A stretch of DNA of 64,000 nucleotides from Agapetus fuscipes (taxonomy: Eukaryota > Arthropoda > Insecta > Trichoptera > Glossosomatidae), in contig OX637362.1 of NCBI GenBank assembly GCA_951799405.1, positions 14,308,493 through 14,372,492 of the forward strand. The letters are read 5' to 3'. The position numbers and the translations under genes were made by a program. The notes under the pieces were generated by a model. That model had not been told where the DNA came from and made no database searches. It saw nothing but the letters and a program-made list of their open reading frames with translations. Numbering within the stretch: position 1 is the first letter of the stretch; every line of letters begins with the position of its first letter. Below, piece by piece: positions 45,656 through 57,690 of the stretch.

Positions 45656-46580
45656 ATGGAGCTTACGGTGAAACGATGCATGTTAAATTCTCACAGAACA
45701 AAGTAGTGAGATGATTTATTTAGTTTCTTGACTAATACGTTGGTATAAGGTTCACCCCCATGCTGTAACTTGGTTCACTTTTGTCAATGCCACCCTGGTT
45801 TCAGGGAAGGGCGGCAGGAGTTTCTGTTTCACAAGCAGGCATGCATTAAATATGAGCCTTACATGTTAATATATTGTTTATTTACTTAAATTTAATAAAA
45901 CTTCGATTAAACTTATTTTACACAATTTATTATGGGATTCACTCACATTAGATTCACAGTTAAATTGTACCATCTCGCTCAACGGCTCTGGTACTAATCT
46001 CTATTCAGAGCATTGCTATCTCTATTAATAGGTGTATAAGAGCTACTTTGGCTAACACCCGACCATGCCAGAATATTCTTCATTAGAAACTTCAAGCGAA
46101 CGCTAGTTCAACCATCGAAATACTTACATCTACACAGATACAATCATAAATAAACATACACATTTATAAAATTACACGTTCGTAAAAATATCTTTGCAAC
46201 TTAGATTATTATAGACGGTTGATAAAAGCCAACAGACTTTAAATCACATTCAGTAGATGGACCATTAGAGACTGGAAATGATGGTTGCTGTGGACAAGAC
46301 GTTTGCTGTGGCCTGGGATGGACTCCGAGCAAGATGGCTGGACGGATGGGCGGGGGATGGTTGCATAGGATGGAGGACAGGACGTGTGCAAATGCCATCC
46401 CGTTTCAGGGAAAAAGTGAACAAAGTTTTAACAGCATAGGGGGACAGTCTCATGCCAACCTATGATATAAATAAATAATAAATAATAATAAAATTAATAA
46501 AAAAATGAAATAAAATTAATTTATAAAGGAGCATGCTAGAGCCTTCAGGGGTCTGTTGGGATACTTGGAGATGGCGAACC
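45656..46580. repeat. Decayed RTE-a fragments and unassigned DNA
   Basis: 45720-45870 (plus) and about 46380-46465 (minus) keep GGGAAGG.CGGCAGGAG and CATCCCGTTTCAGGGA blocks. The intervening DNA, including a GC-richer patch at 46290-46390, is unassigned. Confidence 0.4.
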
Positions 46581-46808
46581 ATTTTTTTTTTTTTTTTTTT
46601 TTTTTTATTTCATAAACAATTTTTACAAGAAATATAAATCTTAAAAATTAAACATTTTTGTCCCGATAAACCAAAAAATTTCAGTTTGTCATCGGGTGCA
46701 ACAATCAAATTAAAAAATATAAGTCTTAGTATTTAGTGCTAGTATGAAATAAAAAGTAAATTAAAGTTAAAATTAGGAGACAAGAGTAGAGTAAAAACAC
46801 AAATATAG

Positions 46809-49800
46809 TTAAGGTAAGTAATATAAAAAAGTTCTTTCTCCCAGCCAAATCTTCAAAGATATTATAATTTTATTAATGTTTGTAGATTCCTTTTTAAAGT
46901 CCTTTGGCAACAAATTAAATATTTTTGGCACAAGGTAATCCAACGTTCTTTGTCCATATTTGTTATTAATTCTTGGCACAACTAGTCCTTCATTAGATGT
47001 AAATCTTGTTTGGTACACATGCTCTAGTTTATTTTTATATTTATCATTAAACAATTGTTGACATATAATTATGTTCCATAGTATACCCTTAATAGGCAAG
47101 ACATTTAATGATTGGAATAAAAATGGTATATTCTGCCTTTGGTTATACACATTTATGGGAGCAATTAATTTTAAGAGAGCATTTTGAACATTTTGTACAT
47201 TTTTAATATTGGTGGCGCAAGAATGTCCCCATGCAGTGAGGCCGTATCTTATAATGGACTCGGCAAGCGATAAATATACCAATCTTAATGTAGGGAGCGG
47301 CAATATAAACTTTAACTTATATAATTGTCCAACAACAGATCTCAGTCGTTTGCACGTTTTTGAAGTATGAGTGTCCCACTTGAAGAAACAGTCAATTGTT
47401 ACTCCTAGATAAGTATAATCGCTTACAATGTCAATATTTTCACATAAACAAGTTCTACAATTATTGGTGACATGAAGGCATTCATAATTATGGGCTTTTA
47501 TGGTTGTCACAGTACTAATTCTAGCATGAGGAGATCTAATATGCATAATTTTAGTTTTTTTTTAATTAATTAAAAGACCTGCATCATGACACCAATTCTG
47601 CAGTTTATCAAAATCATTTTGTAACATTGTGTTACATTCATCTAAATTCTCACTAGATATGACAAGTGCAGTATCATCCGCATATACATAATATTTTACA
47701 TTTGAGAAAATATATTTAATAAAAGATACATAAATAATATATAATATAGGGCCTAAAACAGATCCTTGCGGGACCCCAGCACTGATGTTCTTAATATCAC
47801 TTTTAGATCCATCAATATTAACAGTCATGGTTCTGTTAGAGAGGTAATTTTCAAAGAGATGTAAAACTGGGCCTCTAATCCCTATGACATCTAAGTATCT
47901 AAGCAATTTTAAGTGATCAATTGTATCAAAAGCCTTGGAGAAGTCAATGAATAATACTAATACATGTTTTTTATTGTTTAATTCGTTATTAATATGATTG
48001 GAAAAACTTTGAAGTAGAATTTCTGTACTCCTACCCTTCTGAAATACATATTGATTGGTATCCAGAATTTCAAATTTGTTAAGATATTGAGTCAACTTTG
48101 AGAAAATGTATTTTTCAAGTATTTTTTCAAGAGCAGGTAATATACTAATTGGCCTATAGTTTCCCATTACAGAGTGATCACCACCCTTGTAGATTGGTCT
48201 GATTAGGCTACATTTTAATTTCAGAGGAATTATTCCCTGGTTTATAATTGAGTTAATTAAATGTGTAACAAGAGGTCCCAATATTTCCACGTGTTTTTTT
48301 AAGTCAGTCATTCGGATAAGGTCAGCTCCTGGTGTTTTAGAGTTTTTTGCAAGATTTATTATTTTTACAACTTCAGATAGTTTAGCTTTAGGTAAATAAA
48401 AGCTATGTGGAAGCATATCAGGCTCTGGACCAGCAATTTTTATACTACAAACGTGCATTAACTGGGATACATTATCAGAGAAATACTTAGCAAATTCATT
48501 GGAAACACTTTCAATGCAATTATATTTGTTGTTTACAAAATATTTTTTTATAACTTCATCACAATTTGTTTTAGATTTTCTGCCTAAGATTTTGTTACAT
48601 TCATCCCAGGTTTTTTTTATGTCCTTGAAACAATTCTTAAATTTATCATTATAAAAAGTTAACTTTAATTTCAAAATTTTTTTGTTCAAGTAATTACGTA
48701 TCGTTTTATACTCCTTTTCATAAAACTTATTACTAGGTGTACTCTTCCATCTCCTAAATAAGATGTCTCTTTGTTTTATTTCCTGTAGAATCTCCCTATT
48801 TATCCAGTCTTTTATAGCGTTAGGTCTATTTTTATTTTTATGGCACCATGGAATTAGGCTTTCTTTATACAAATTATCAAAAGCATTACAAATTTTATAG
48901 TATAATAATTCGCAATCATTTTCTTCAAGAAGAGTATTCCAGTCAGTTTTAATAATATTACTATCTAACCGTTTTTGCGACATAATGAACATTGGTTTAT
49001 TTTTGACAACATTATCAGATTTATTATTCCGTCTATACTGAAAACTAATTGCTGTCGCATAATGGTCAGCTATAAGATATTCACATACACAAGCACGTAT
49101 ATTTACAGAGCAGAAACCACGCCCAACACTTACAGGATCATTTGTTATATACCTCAAATAAATATGGTCAATACATGATTTTGTAACAATATCATTGACT
49201 ATTGCTTCTCTAGTTACATCAGAAATACATTTTACCATAAAGTTATTAGCTAATATGTTTTCATAAGATATGGTTATCGGATCACATTCGTTCAGCAAGT
49301 TTAAGTTGATATCCCCAAGAAATAATATATTATCATTTATGTTAGTGTAATCATTAAAAAATGATGAAATTTCAGTTAAAAATCCCTGTTTATTAAGGTT
49401 AGGTGGTCTATAAAGAGCAAGAATGTGAATAATAGATTTGTTTGGTAGTGTCAAAGTTCCAAAGACATTTTCAAAACAAAGAGATTGGAGGGATTTTTGT
49501 ACAAAATTAAATTTTTTACTAACATACAATTTTATTCCCCCGCCCATTTTGCTACTTCGGCAGAAGTGGAAACTATTGAATTCAGGCAAGTTATAAAAAC
49601 AAGTTTCGAAGTCCTTTATTGAGGTTTCACAGAGCATTAAGATATCGATAAACTTTAAACAATTTCTAAAATATGCATTAAAAATATCCCAATATTTACA
49701 AATTGAACGAATGTTCAATTGGACACACACAATATTATTTTTATCATAGGCTCCATCCTTTAACTCAATAAAGTCTTCTAGTCTATTCACTCTTATAAAG

Positions 49801-49838
49801 TCTATGTCACTCTCGTCATCAATAATATTAATGCTCAT
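46809..49838 (-). pseudogene. LINE ORF2: endonuclease and reverse transcriptase, one stop codon
   Basis: Starts MSINIIDDESDID. The APE-type endonuclease carries VQLNIRS, LFLGDINLNL, SCIDHIYLR and ADHYAT (Ala replaces the usual Ser before Asp-His). The reverse transcriptase has NYRPISILPALEKILE, FIDFSKAFDTIDH, AGVPQGSVLGP and YVYADDTAL. A single in-frame TAA at 47562-47564, next to an A run, splits it; the same frame continues without further stops to 46809 (TYLGVTIDCFFKWDTHTSK). So it was active recently but this copy is dead or needs readthrough. Confidence 0.85.
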
Positions 49839-50322
49839 TGTATTTTTTTACTTTTGACGTAGGACTGCCATAATAGGAGTTAAAAAATAAAAATAAAGTA
49901 AAAAGCATACATGACAGGTAAAAGTACAAAATAAAAAGTGGTAGGTTATCATTGTTATTTGATAAAACAGAAGTCAGTACATACATATTATACAAGGTAT
50001 AAATATGTGGTAGACATGTTATAATAATGCATTCATTGTAAAGTGCGAACACTATCATATATCCATAAATACAACAAAACAATTTACATTTCACAACATA
50101 TCTATCATCAATGTACAAATAAAACAATATACACACATCAGTATCATTACTAATCACAGGTCCACCATATACATGAATTATTATATTATGATAGGATAGA
50201 GAATATAAAAAGAAGAGATAACAGAGTTTACTGAAACAGTGCAAAGGAAGTATAAAAAGAAAGCATTTAATATTCAATATTTTGTTCTGCAAGAAAAAGC
50301 ATTTTTGAGTAGATTTTGCATT
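49828..50322 (-). other. Open frame bridging LINE ORF1 and ORF2
   Basis: A 165-codon stop-free frame, +1 relative to ORF1, overlaps the end of ORF1 by about 55 nt and the ORF2 ATG by 11 nt (its TAA lies within AATGAGCATTAA). It has no ATG in the first 85 codons. The translation is hydrophobic and Cys-rich, partly because the strand is T-rich. May be chance or a frameshift-accessed segment. Confidence 0.35.
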
Positions 50323-51406
50323 TTATTTTATCATTGGCCCTATGTTCCGTAGGAAAAGACAACTTAAATCTTTCTTTGTGCTTTGTGCAATTTTTACATT
50401 TTGGAGGACCCTCCTTGTTTGTACAATCTTTGTACGTATGAGCACCTCCACAATAAGTACAGCATACGTCATGTTGGCCGTCTCTTTGCAGACATCTCGC
50501 CGCACTGTGCCCCCACATAAGACAAGAGAAGCATTGAGTAATTGCATTCGCATCTTCAACTGGAATCCTCTGATATCCTAAATTAACTTTAGCCTTCATA
50601 AGTAATACTCTTCGTATAGTAGGGTCCACTTCCACGATGTAGTTTGATGTGTCATTATATTTGCTTTTAATAATTTTTTTAACACGGAGCATTTCATCAA
50701 AGTGTTGATCTGGATTTAGGGCAGAAATCTCAGAGTTTTGAGTCACAATGTCCTCCAGGAAATCATCCTTATCATAATCATTCTGTATACCTTTCAAAAT
50801 CATAGTAGGTTTCCTTTTTTTCAGTTCATCAACGTTAACATCCTTAAATTCGTTTTCTATGCACTTCTTCAATTTATGCGCATCATCTTTTCTGTTACAT
50901 TTTATGATGACTCTATTTTTAGAAATTTTTTTCACCTCCTCCACACTTATACCAAGATTTCTTAGTTTAATTTTTTGGTAAATTTCCTTAATAAGGTCAT
51001 GAGCAGAAGAGTTATTTAACGGGATTAACATTAGATTGTACAGATTATTAACGTTTTTCGCATTAGTTTCGTTTTTGAAAACATCATCGAATTTCACTTT
51101 TATGTTGTCAGAAATAGTCTGGATAGATTCTTCTATGTGATCTAACTTAGACTCTATTTTATCCTGCGAGGCAGCAGAGTTGACAAGGAAGATCAAGTGT
51201 TCCATTATACCACTAACAGCATCACTGACAGCTCCGCGCTGATCTTTAGATAGGATATTAATTGCCAGCAGTTCTTTGATTTTCTTTTGATGAATTTTAG
51301 CGTCCTTCAGCCTCTCGACGCAGGATAGGGAGTTGGAATTAACGGTTGTGTTCATTTTGTATGAATTTTTCAAGGAAATATAAATTGGAGATTGGTTAGG
51401 AAACAA
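50267..51406 (-). CDS. LINE ORF1, gag-like RNA-binding protein
   Basis: 379 codons, intact. N-terminal half is helical and coiled-coil-like (KIESKLDHIEESIQTISDNI). The middle has an RRM-like VIIKCNRKDDAHKLKKCIE. The C-terminus has zinc knuckles: CFSCLMWGHSAARC (CX2CX4HX4C), CTYCGGAHTYKDC, and a third CKNC...H. This is the usual gag layout of Jockey/I-type LINEs. It may start at MNTTVNSNS (residue 18) instead. Confidence 0.8.
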   Translation of the reverse strand: MFPNQSPIYISLKNSYKMNTTVNSNSLSCVERLKDAKIHQKKIKELLAINILSKDQRGAVSDAVSGIMEHLIFLVNSAASQDKIESKLDHIEESIQTISDNIKVKFDDVFKNETNAKNVNNLYNLMLIPLNNSSAHDLIKEIYQKIKLRNLGISVEEVKKISKNRVIIKCNRKDDAHKLKKCIENEFKDVNVDELKKRKPTMILKGIQNDYDKDDFLEDIVTQNSEISALNPDQHFDEMLRVKKIIKSKYNDTSNYIVEVDPTIRRVLLMKAKVNLGYQRIPVEDANAITQCFSCLMWGHSAARCLQRDGQHDVCCTYCGGAHTYKDCTNKEGPPKCKNCTKHKERFKLSFPTEHRANDKIKCKIYSKMLFLAEQNIEY

Positions 51407-51689
51407 TTTGACAGCTGTATGATGAGAAGCTTATTAACGATGGTCACAGTAGGTAGGTAGGATGGTAGTAGTAGGTACTATTTGCTCTGCACGCTGTCAA
51501 AATCAGATGACTCGTATTGCAAATTAATAAATCTTTTAATTTGAGCACTGTTTATCTTTACAATACCAAACCCACAATATATGTGGCAAAACACACGTTC
51601 AGCTACAACAATATACACTTACAACTCCAAAAATCAACAAAAAAACAGTAAAACTCCAAATTAATATAAATAAAGTCGGTTAATGCGTG

Positions 51690-51915
51690 TTACTGCACTC
51701 GATACAGAATTGTCTATCCATGATTGATATTATCATTGAATTGAGAATGGCCACACGTTTGACGTTGCCAATACATTGGTCCTGCACTCTGAGTGTTTTG
51801 GTAGACGTCTGATGGCTTTTGAGGCACTCCAAATCCACAGAGACAGAGATGAAGTTGTGAATATCCAGATCCCTCCTGTCTCCCCTCTGCTTATGTGCGA
51901 GGACACGCTTGTTTG
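51690..51915 (+). mobile_element. Penelope-like GIY-YIG-type C-terminal fragment
   Basis: After two stops the plus strand reads IENGHTFDVANTLVLHSE, RRLMAFEALQIHRDRDEVVN, the pattern also seen (different subfamily) at 1-240. Lies between the LINE 5' end and an RTE-a tail. Confidence 0.5.
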
Positions 51916-51916
51916 A

Positions 51917-52418
51917 TCTAAATCTAAATCTAAATCTAAGCTGCAAAGATATGTATCATTTGAGATTCATATTAAATGCATTCCCAAAAGTAGACAGGCA
52001 TAATTTCGCGCTTACACATGCTGCATGTGGACCTACAATATAAAAACCCCAATCTCAAATGATCATAAGCCCTGCAACTCTTGCCGACCTTCCCTGAAGC
52101 AGCGGTGACATTGGCAAAGTGAAACATTTTTTACAGTATGGGTGGTCAGCCGCATACCAACCTATCAGTCAAGGAGTACAAGCAATTAATACAATCAAAT
52201 ATATAAAACAAATAAATTCTAAGCAATTAAACAGTAAAAAATTAAAAAACTACAACACATATTTTTTAAATTTAAAAGCCTCAGCTTTAACCGCCAGCAT
52301 TACAGATCAACCGCCATTTCTTTCGATCCTTGCATACTTCTTTCATTTCATCCAGAGCCATAACCTTTTTCATACAAGCTCTCCTTTTATTATGACTCTG
52401 GATATCCCATTCATTTGA
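51917..52418 (-). repeat. Longer RTE-a 3' end with coding tail
   Basis: (AATCTA)3 tail at 51918-51936, UTR, then the pol C-terminal codons up to CTCTGGATATCCCATTCATT at 52390-52415. 52419-52690 is AT-rich without recognisable content. Confidence 0.8.
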
Positions 52419-52693
52419 TTGTTTGTATATTATGTTCATATGTATGAGGACACTCTGGTTTAATTGTTTTTTATTGTCTGATTCTTTGAGATGACTGGTA
52501 TGACAGTGTTTTTGTATTTTGTCTTATTAGATTTCAACTTTAATTTAATTTTATTTTTATTCTGTCTTTTCGTTTCGTTTATATAATGATTGTCTCACCA
52601 AATGACTTTTAATTTATTAATTAATTTTAATTCATAATAGCTATATATATCTATTCGTAATGTTTATATATTATTATTTTTTTATTTTTTTTA

Positions 52694-52915
52694 AGAAAAT
52701 CCTGTGCGGGAGACTCCCTAGATTCTGAAGACTCTAGGGGTCTATGACACTTGTTGTAGTGCCGCAGAGGTGTACGAGCTTGGTCGTCGCTACAAAGCGC
52801 CAATACTCAAGCAAGACCCAGTTGCTGTAAGGCTGGATGGACCCTTGGTGACCGGTCATTGGTAAAGGCTTATGAATTCTTCAACCCAGCGAAGAGCACA
52901 TTCGAAATATTAATA
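52694..52915 (-). mobile_element. SINE-A copy with tail 1, head missing
   Basis: AATCCTGTGCGGGAGACTCC, GTGCCGCAGAGGTGTACGAG, then the body to CAACCCAGCGAAGAGCACAT. It stops before the tRNA part and continues into a T run. Confidence 0.75.
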
Positions 52916-53496
52916 TTTTTTTTTTTTTTTTTTTTTTGTTGTCTATTTAATTATGTTGTCTAATTTATAAATTAATTTATTTTCTAATCTAATCTAATCT
53001 AATCTAATCTAATCTAATCTAAGCTGCAAAGATATATATCACTTAAGATTCATACTAAATGCATTCCCACAAGCAGACATGTATAATTTCGCGCTAACAC
53101 ATGCCGCATGTGGATCTACAATATAAAAACCCAATCTCAAATGAACATAAGCCTTGCAACTCTTGCCGTCCTTCCCTGAAACAGGGGTGACATTGGCAAA
53201 GTGAACCAATTTTTATATTATGGGTGGTCAGCCGCATAACAACCTATAAGTCAAGGAACATACATGACAAATTACATTTTTTTAAATCAAAGAATAAAAA
53301 TTACAATATATACATGGACATAAAAAACTAAAACATAAAACCAATTTCACTTTAACAAACCCTAGCCGCCAACATCACAGATCAACCGCCATTTCTTTCT
53401 ATCCTTGCATACTTCTTTAATTTCCTCCAGAGTCATAACCTTCTTCATACAAGCTCTTCTTTTATTATGACTCTGGATATTCCATTCATTCGCAAT

Positions 53497-55440
53497 TTAG
53501 GATATTTGGTCCATCCATACCTTTCTCGGTCTTCCTCTACCACGACATCCATCTATTCTACCAACATATACTTTCTTCGTCAGTCTTTCCTCATTCATTC
53601 TCTCCATATGCCCAAACCATCTTAACAAACTTCTTTTAATTTTCACTTTCACACTTTCTTTTGCACCACATTCTTTTCTTACAAAATCATTCCTCACCCT
53701 GTCACTCCGTTTTTTCCCAATCATACTTCTTAGAAAGTCCATTTCAACAGTATGGACTTTACTAATTTCACTTTCATTCACCGTCCAGGCCTCGCTTCCA
53801 TACATCAAGGTGGGTAAAAGTATGCCACTGCGTACCGCCAATCGAGCATTTTTAGATATGTTTTGATTTTTGGCGATACAAGCTGTGGCACCCAGTACAC
53901 ACCTGCCCTTCATTACTCTTCTTTCAAGTTCACCTGTCATTCTTCCATCTTTTTCAAACTTACTTCCCAAGTATACAAACTCATTTACCACATCAACATT
54001 CATTCCGTTTATTCTAAATTCGTAGTTCGTATTTTCGTCATTTCTTTCAAAAATCAAAACTTTCGTCTTACTTGCATTCAATTTCAAATAATTACCTAGC
54101 AGAGCTTCGTTCAATCTAGAGAGCATCGTTTGCAATTCTACTGCTGAGTCCGATACAAGAACAGCATCATCCGCATACAGTAGAACACTCACTTTGCTCT
54201 CTCCTATCATTAATCCACAATCATCAAGTCTAGCATCTCGAACACACTTGTCCATGACTATGTTAAATAGCCATGGGCTCATCACACATCCTTGCCTTAC
54301 ACCCTTAAAAACTTCAAACCATTCACTATACTCATCATCAATACGGACACATGCTGTACTATTTTCATAGTTTGCATGCACCGCACCTAGGAGAGCCCCA
54401 TTCACTCCGTATGCTTTCAAAACATCCCATAACATACCTCTGTCTACTGAGTCAAAAGCCTTTTCCAGATCTACAAAGGCCGTGAACAGCTTCCGCCTCA
54501 CCGACAATTGTTTTTCAACAAGTTGTCGTAGAGTAAAAATCTGAACAACACAGCCTCTACCGGCCATAAAGCCGGACTGTATATCGGAAATCCTTTCACT
54601 AGTAGTCAGAATCACATTTTTTATAATCACCTTACAGAAGACTTTTCCTGGTATACTGAGTAGACTGATTGGTATGAAGTTCTGACAGTCTTTTTTGTCC
54701 CCTTTACCTTTGTAAATGGGAACAATGACTGCCTTCCTCCAATCCATCGGTACTACTCCTGCATTCACACAAAGCTTACATAATTCGTACATCCAATCTA
54801 TCACGCATTCACCTCCTGCTTTCAACATTTCACCATTTATTCCATCAAACCCAGCAGACTTTCCATTCTTCAAACATTCAATAGATACTTTTATTTCTTC
54901 TTTCAAAATCCTAAATTCATTCTCTTCTGTCATTTTTCTAAACAAAATTCTTTCGCCCCGACCAAAAATCCCTTCAAAATATTCTTTCCATCTCTTACAT
55001 ACTTCATCATTCTCCCATACCATCTCACCAACAGCACTTTTGATTCCTGGGGTGGTCAATGCAGAATCTTTATTCCTATTGGCACCGACCCATCTCCAGA
55101 ATTCCTTCCTACTGTCGGTGAAACTCCTGTTCATTTTTTCATCAATCTTTCTCTGTTCATTCGCTTTGCTTTCATAAACTACATTCTTCGCCATTTGCTT
55201 GGCTATCTTATATTCATCTTCTAGCTTTCTATCATTCCTGTCGTTCAGCCACTTTTTGTAACATTCCTTCTTCACTTTCACAGCCTCTTTTACTTTAGCA
55301 TTCCACCAGGCCTCCCCTTTTAATCTTCCACCTTTCGTTTCTCCACATACTTTTCGAGCACATTCAATCATTCCTTCTTTCATAAACTTCCACATGCTTT
55401 CAATATATTTTTCATTCACATTTTTTTCAAGTTCATTCAC
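53497..55440 (-). pseudogene. RTE-a reverse transcriptase
   Basis: 647 open codons. Motifs: LKNGKSAGFDGINGEMLKAG, VIVPIYKGKGDK, FVDLEKAFDSVDR, GVRQGCVMSPWLFNIVMD and LLYADDAVLVSD (catalytic YADD), then [15 protein letters not shown] and RWFGHMERMNEERLTKKVY. It ends early at DQIS-stop, while RTE-b continues NEIANEW at the same place; the remaining codons are still legible downstream to about 53350. Confidence 0.88.
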
Positions 55441-55624
55441 ACTTAACTTTTTCTGATTTATACTTCACTTTCACGTTTTCATCACTCAGACTTTCTACTT
55501 TTATTCTTGGCTTTCTTACTTTCTTCTTACGTTTCTTCTTTCTTACTTCTCCAATCATTATTTTAGCGCATAAGATATAGTGGTCACTGCCTATTTCAGG
55601 CCCACGATATACACGGCTATCTCT
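55433..55624 (-). pseudogene. RTE-a endonuclease, C-terminal part
   Basis: Resumes RDSRVYRGPEIGSDHYILC (catalytic Ser-Asp-His) and a Lys-rich linker. The linker frame differs from the reverse transcriptase frame, so a frameshift lies near 55440. Confidence 0.8.
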
Positions 55625-55627
55625 TAA

Positions 55628-57309
55628 GGCTAGTTCGCACAAGGCCACTGATTTAGTCAAGTAACGAGTAATTTAGTAGTGGGCGGGGCGCTACTCGCCC
55701 GTGAAGCGTTCGCATTACGGTCCAGTACAGTACACAAGTGCGAAGTTGGCTGCAGAAAGCCCTTTCTATAATGGCGGAAAATTTGAATTGGCTGCAGTTT
55801 GAAAATATTAATTGAGTATTAAAATCATGTTATTATAAAGCCCTTTAAATTGGCTATGGTTTGGTAATATTAACTGATTTATGCCCGGCCACCTAGCTAG
55901 GAGCCTGTTTAGCAAACAACTTCGAAACTCGACTTTTGTAAATTCGAAATGTATTTTATGGTTTATAAAATAATATACACATTTTAAATAAAAACAACAC
56001 ATGACTATTTGATGTTTTTAATAATATCTACCATTTACGCTGCAAACATTATTTTTTAATTGAATTTTTATCTTTTCAATGATGTGTACAAAGTATATTT
56101 TGTATGCACACACTATAATACGGCTCGTAGTCTGCAGCTGCATTCAGATTCATTTCTTTGTTGCGTTTTTCGTTGTTGACAATTAACATCAATATTCGAC
56201 ATGTAAAATCGGCATTTCAAATACACGGCGGTCACCAATCAATTATCAAGTTAAAGAAGAAACATGGTTCAACTTTTCAGAGGCTGACCGCGAGAAACTT
56301 GTTCAATCCTGCTACATACGCCTCTCACGTCTGTCACAGATACCAGTTGATGGCTTACAGTGGCATAAAATTGTAATGCCTCTAATCAGTTATCCTCGTG
56401 TGTCACTGAATTGTTTCTGTACAAAACAATAAGTAACAATCCATCTGAAGGATATCATAAGGCCTGTGATATGACAAATTTATGGTAGGTACCTATAAAC
56501 ATCGATCAATGTAAAAGATCGATGTTTTTAAATACGTAATAAATTCATGGACGATAATATTTATTTCCACAACATCTTTACCAAAACTATATTTGTACAG
56601 CTCTATTGTCCGAAAACTTAAAAATTACTACAATTTCATCCAGCAAGGAGCTACATGATTGTATTTTTGACAGCTGATATCCGCACCAAAAATCGATGTC
56701 ATACTATTCTTATCGAAAAAAAATTACCTTCCTCAAAACTTTTTGGACGTAGATAAGTCCTAGCAACTTCTATATTCTCAAGAGTTTCTAAAAAACCAAG
56801 GATATCGGTGTGCATATCCACTTATTTACAGTTTAAACATGACATAACCTCACTGACAGGTCGCTAAGTTTAGGGAGCGGAACATTGGGCTCGCAAATAT
56901 AAGAAGTTCTTAAGTACTTAAATATTTTTAAACAGCACTTTATCTTAAAATATTCTTGCTGAAAACGGGCATTATCTTTTCAAACTGCAGCCAATTTAAA
57001 TTGCCGCCATTCTTGCATTTCCGTTTCCCCGCCAAGAGTGAGCGGCCAATGGCGCGGCCGCTAATAAACTCGACTCGGACTCGGGCTTTTCCGTGGCTCT
57101 TCGGACTCGGACTTTTCCGTGGCTTCTCGGCAACACTCGCCCACGGACGGTGGGCGGGGCCGCTACTTGCCCGAAAAAATAGAATGAAATGGATCGGCTT
57201 GACTAAACCATTGACTTAACTACTGGACTAAATTGTTGGGGTTCGCACACGTTTAGCCACTAAATTACTCGTTACTTGGCTAAATTACTCGCCTTGTCCG
57301 AACCAGCCA
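55628..57309. mobile_element. 1.7-kb inverted-repeat transposon with TTA target duplication
   Basis: Ends AGGCTAGTTCGCACAAGGC and GCCTTGTCCGAACCAGCC, with long diverged arms (about 180 bp left; right arm from 56980 to the end) that share GGGCGGGGC and AATTGGCTGCAGTTTGAAAA. TTA flanks both sides (55625-55627, 57310-57312), fitting PIF/Harbinger-type insertion. No transposase is evident. A 75-codon stop-free stretch lies at 56184-56430. Confidence 0.7.
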
Positions 57310-57312
57310 TTA

Positions 57313-57682
57313 CGGCTCCTCTCAGTCTTTCATCCACACAGATGTAGTCAATGATTGTGCGACTTCCCACAATCTGCCTTGTGTACAGATGCACATCCTT
57401 ATGTCGAAACCATGTGTTAGATGCAAAAAGGCTGTGCTCTGCACACAAAGCTATCAGGTGTCGCCCATTATCATTGACTACACCTCGTCCACTAGGACCA
57501 ACAATTTTCACACACTCATCTCTTTGCGTACCTACCCATCCATTCATATCTCCCAAAATTATAATGTATTCATTCTTCTTGCTTTCGCGCACAACTGCAT
57601 TCAACTCATTCCAGAATCTCATTTTCACGTCCATACACTCTGAATCTACAGGTGCATAACAGGCCACCAAGAAAATTTTCAT
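57313..57682 (-). pseudogene. RTE-a endonuclease, N-terminal part
   Basis: Reads CYAPVDSECMDVKMRFWNEL, IILGDMNGWVGT, and TIIDYICVDERLRGAV, then breaks at the transposon. APE-type endonuclease lacking its first strands. Confidence 0.8.
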
Positions 57683-57690
57683 CCTGAAAT

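Larger units (their letters stand above)
46582..51670 (-). mobile_element. Near full-length two-ORF LINE (Jockey/CR1 superfamily)
   Basis: Minus-strand element: 5'UTR to about 51670, gag-like ORF1 (51406-50267), pol ORF2 (49838-46809, one nonsense codon), 3'UTR and poly(A) seen as a T run at 46582-46606. No target duplication could be matched by eye. It is the only LINE here with both ORFs. AT-rich throughout. Confidence 0.8.
52984..57690 (-). mobile_element. RTE-a LINE, longest copy, with (TTAGA)n tail
   Basis: Minus strand: 5'-truncated endonuclease (57682-57313), interrupted by a TIR transposon (55628-57309), endonuclease end (55624-55433), reverse transcriptase (55440-53497), pol tail, 3'UTR and about eight TTAGA units (52984-53020). 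This copy identifies the 3' end found throughout the window. It is inactive: truncated, interrupted, one frameshift near 55440, one early stop at 53494. Confidence 0.88.

Noticed and set aside
52984..53020. (TTAGA)n as telomeric or subtelomeric repeat
   Set aside because: Differs from the insect TTAGG motif, is only a few units long, and always marks the LINE 3' end.
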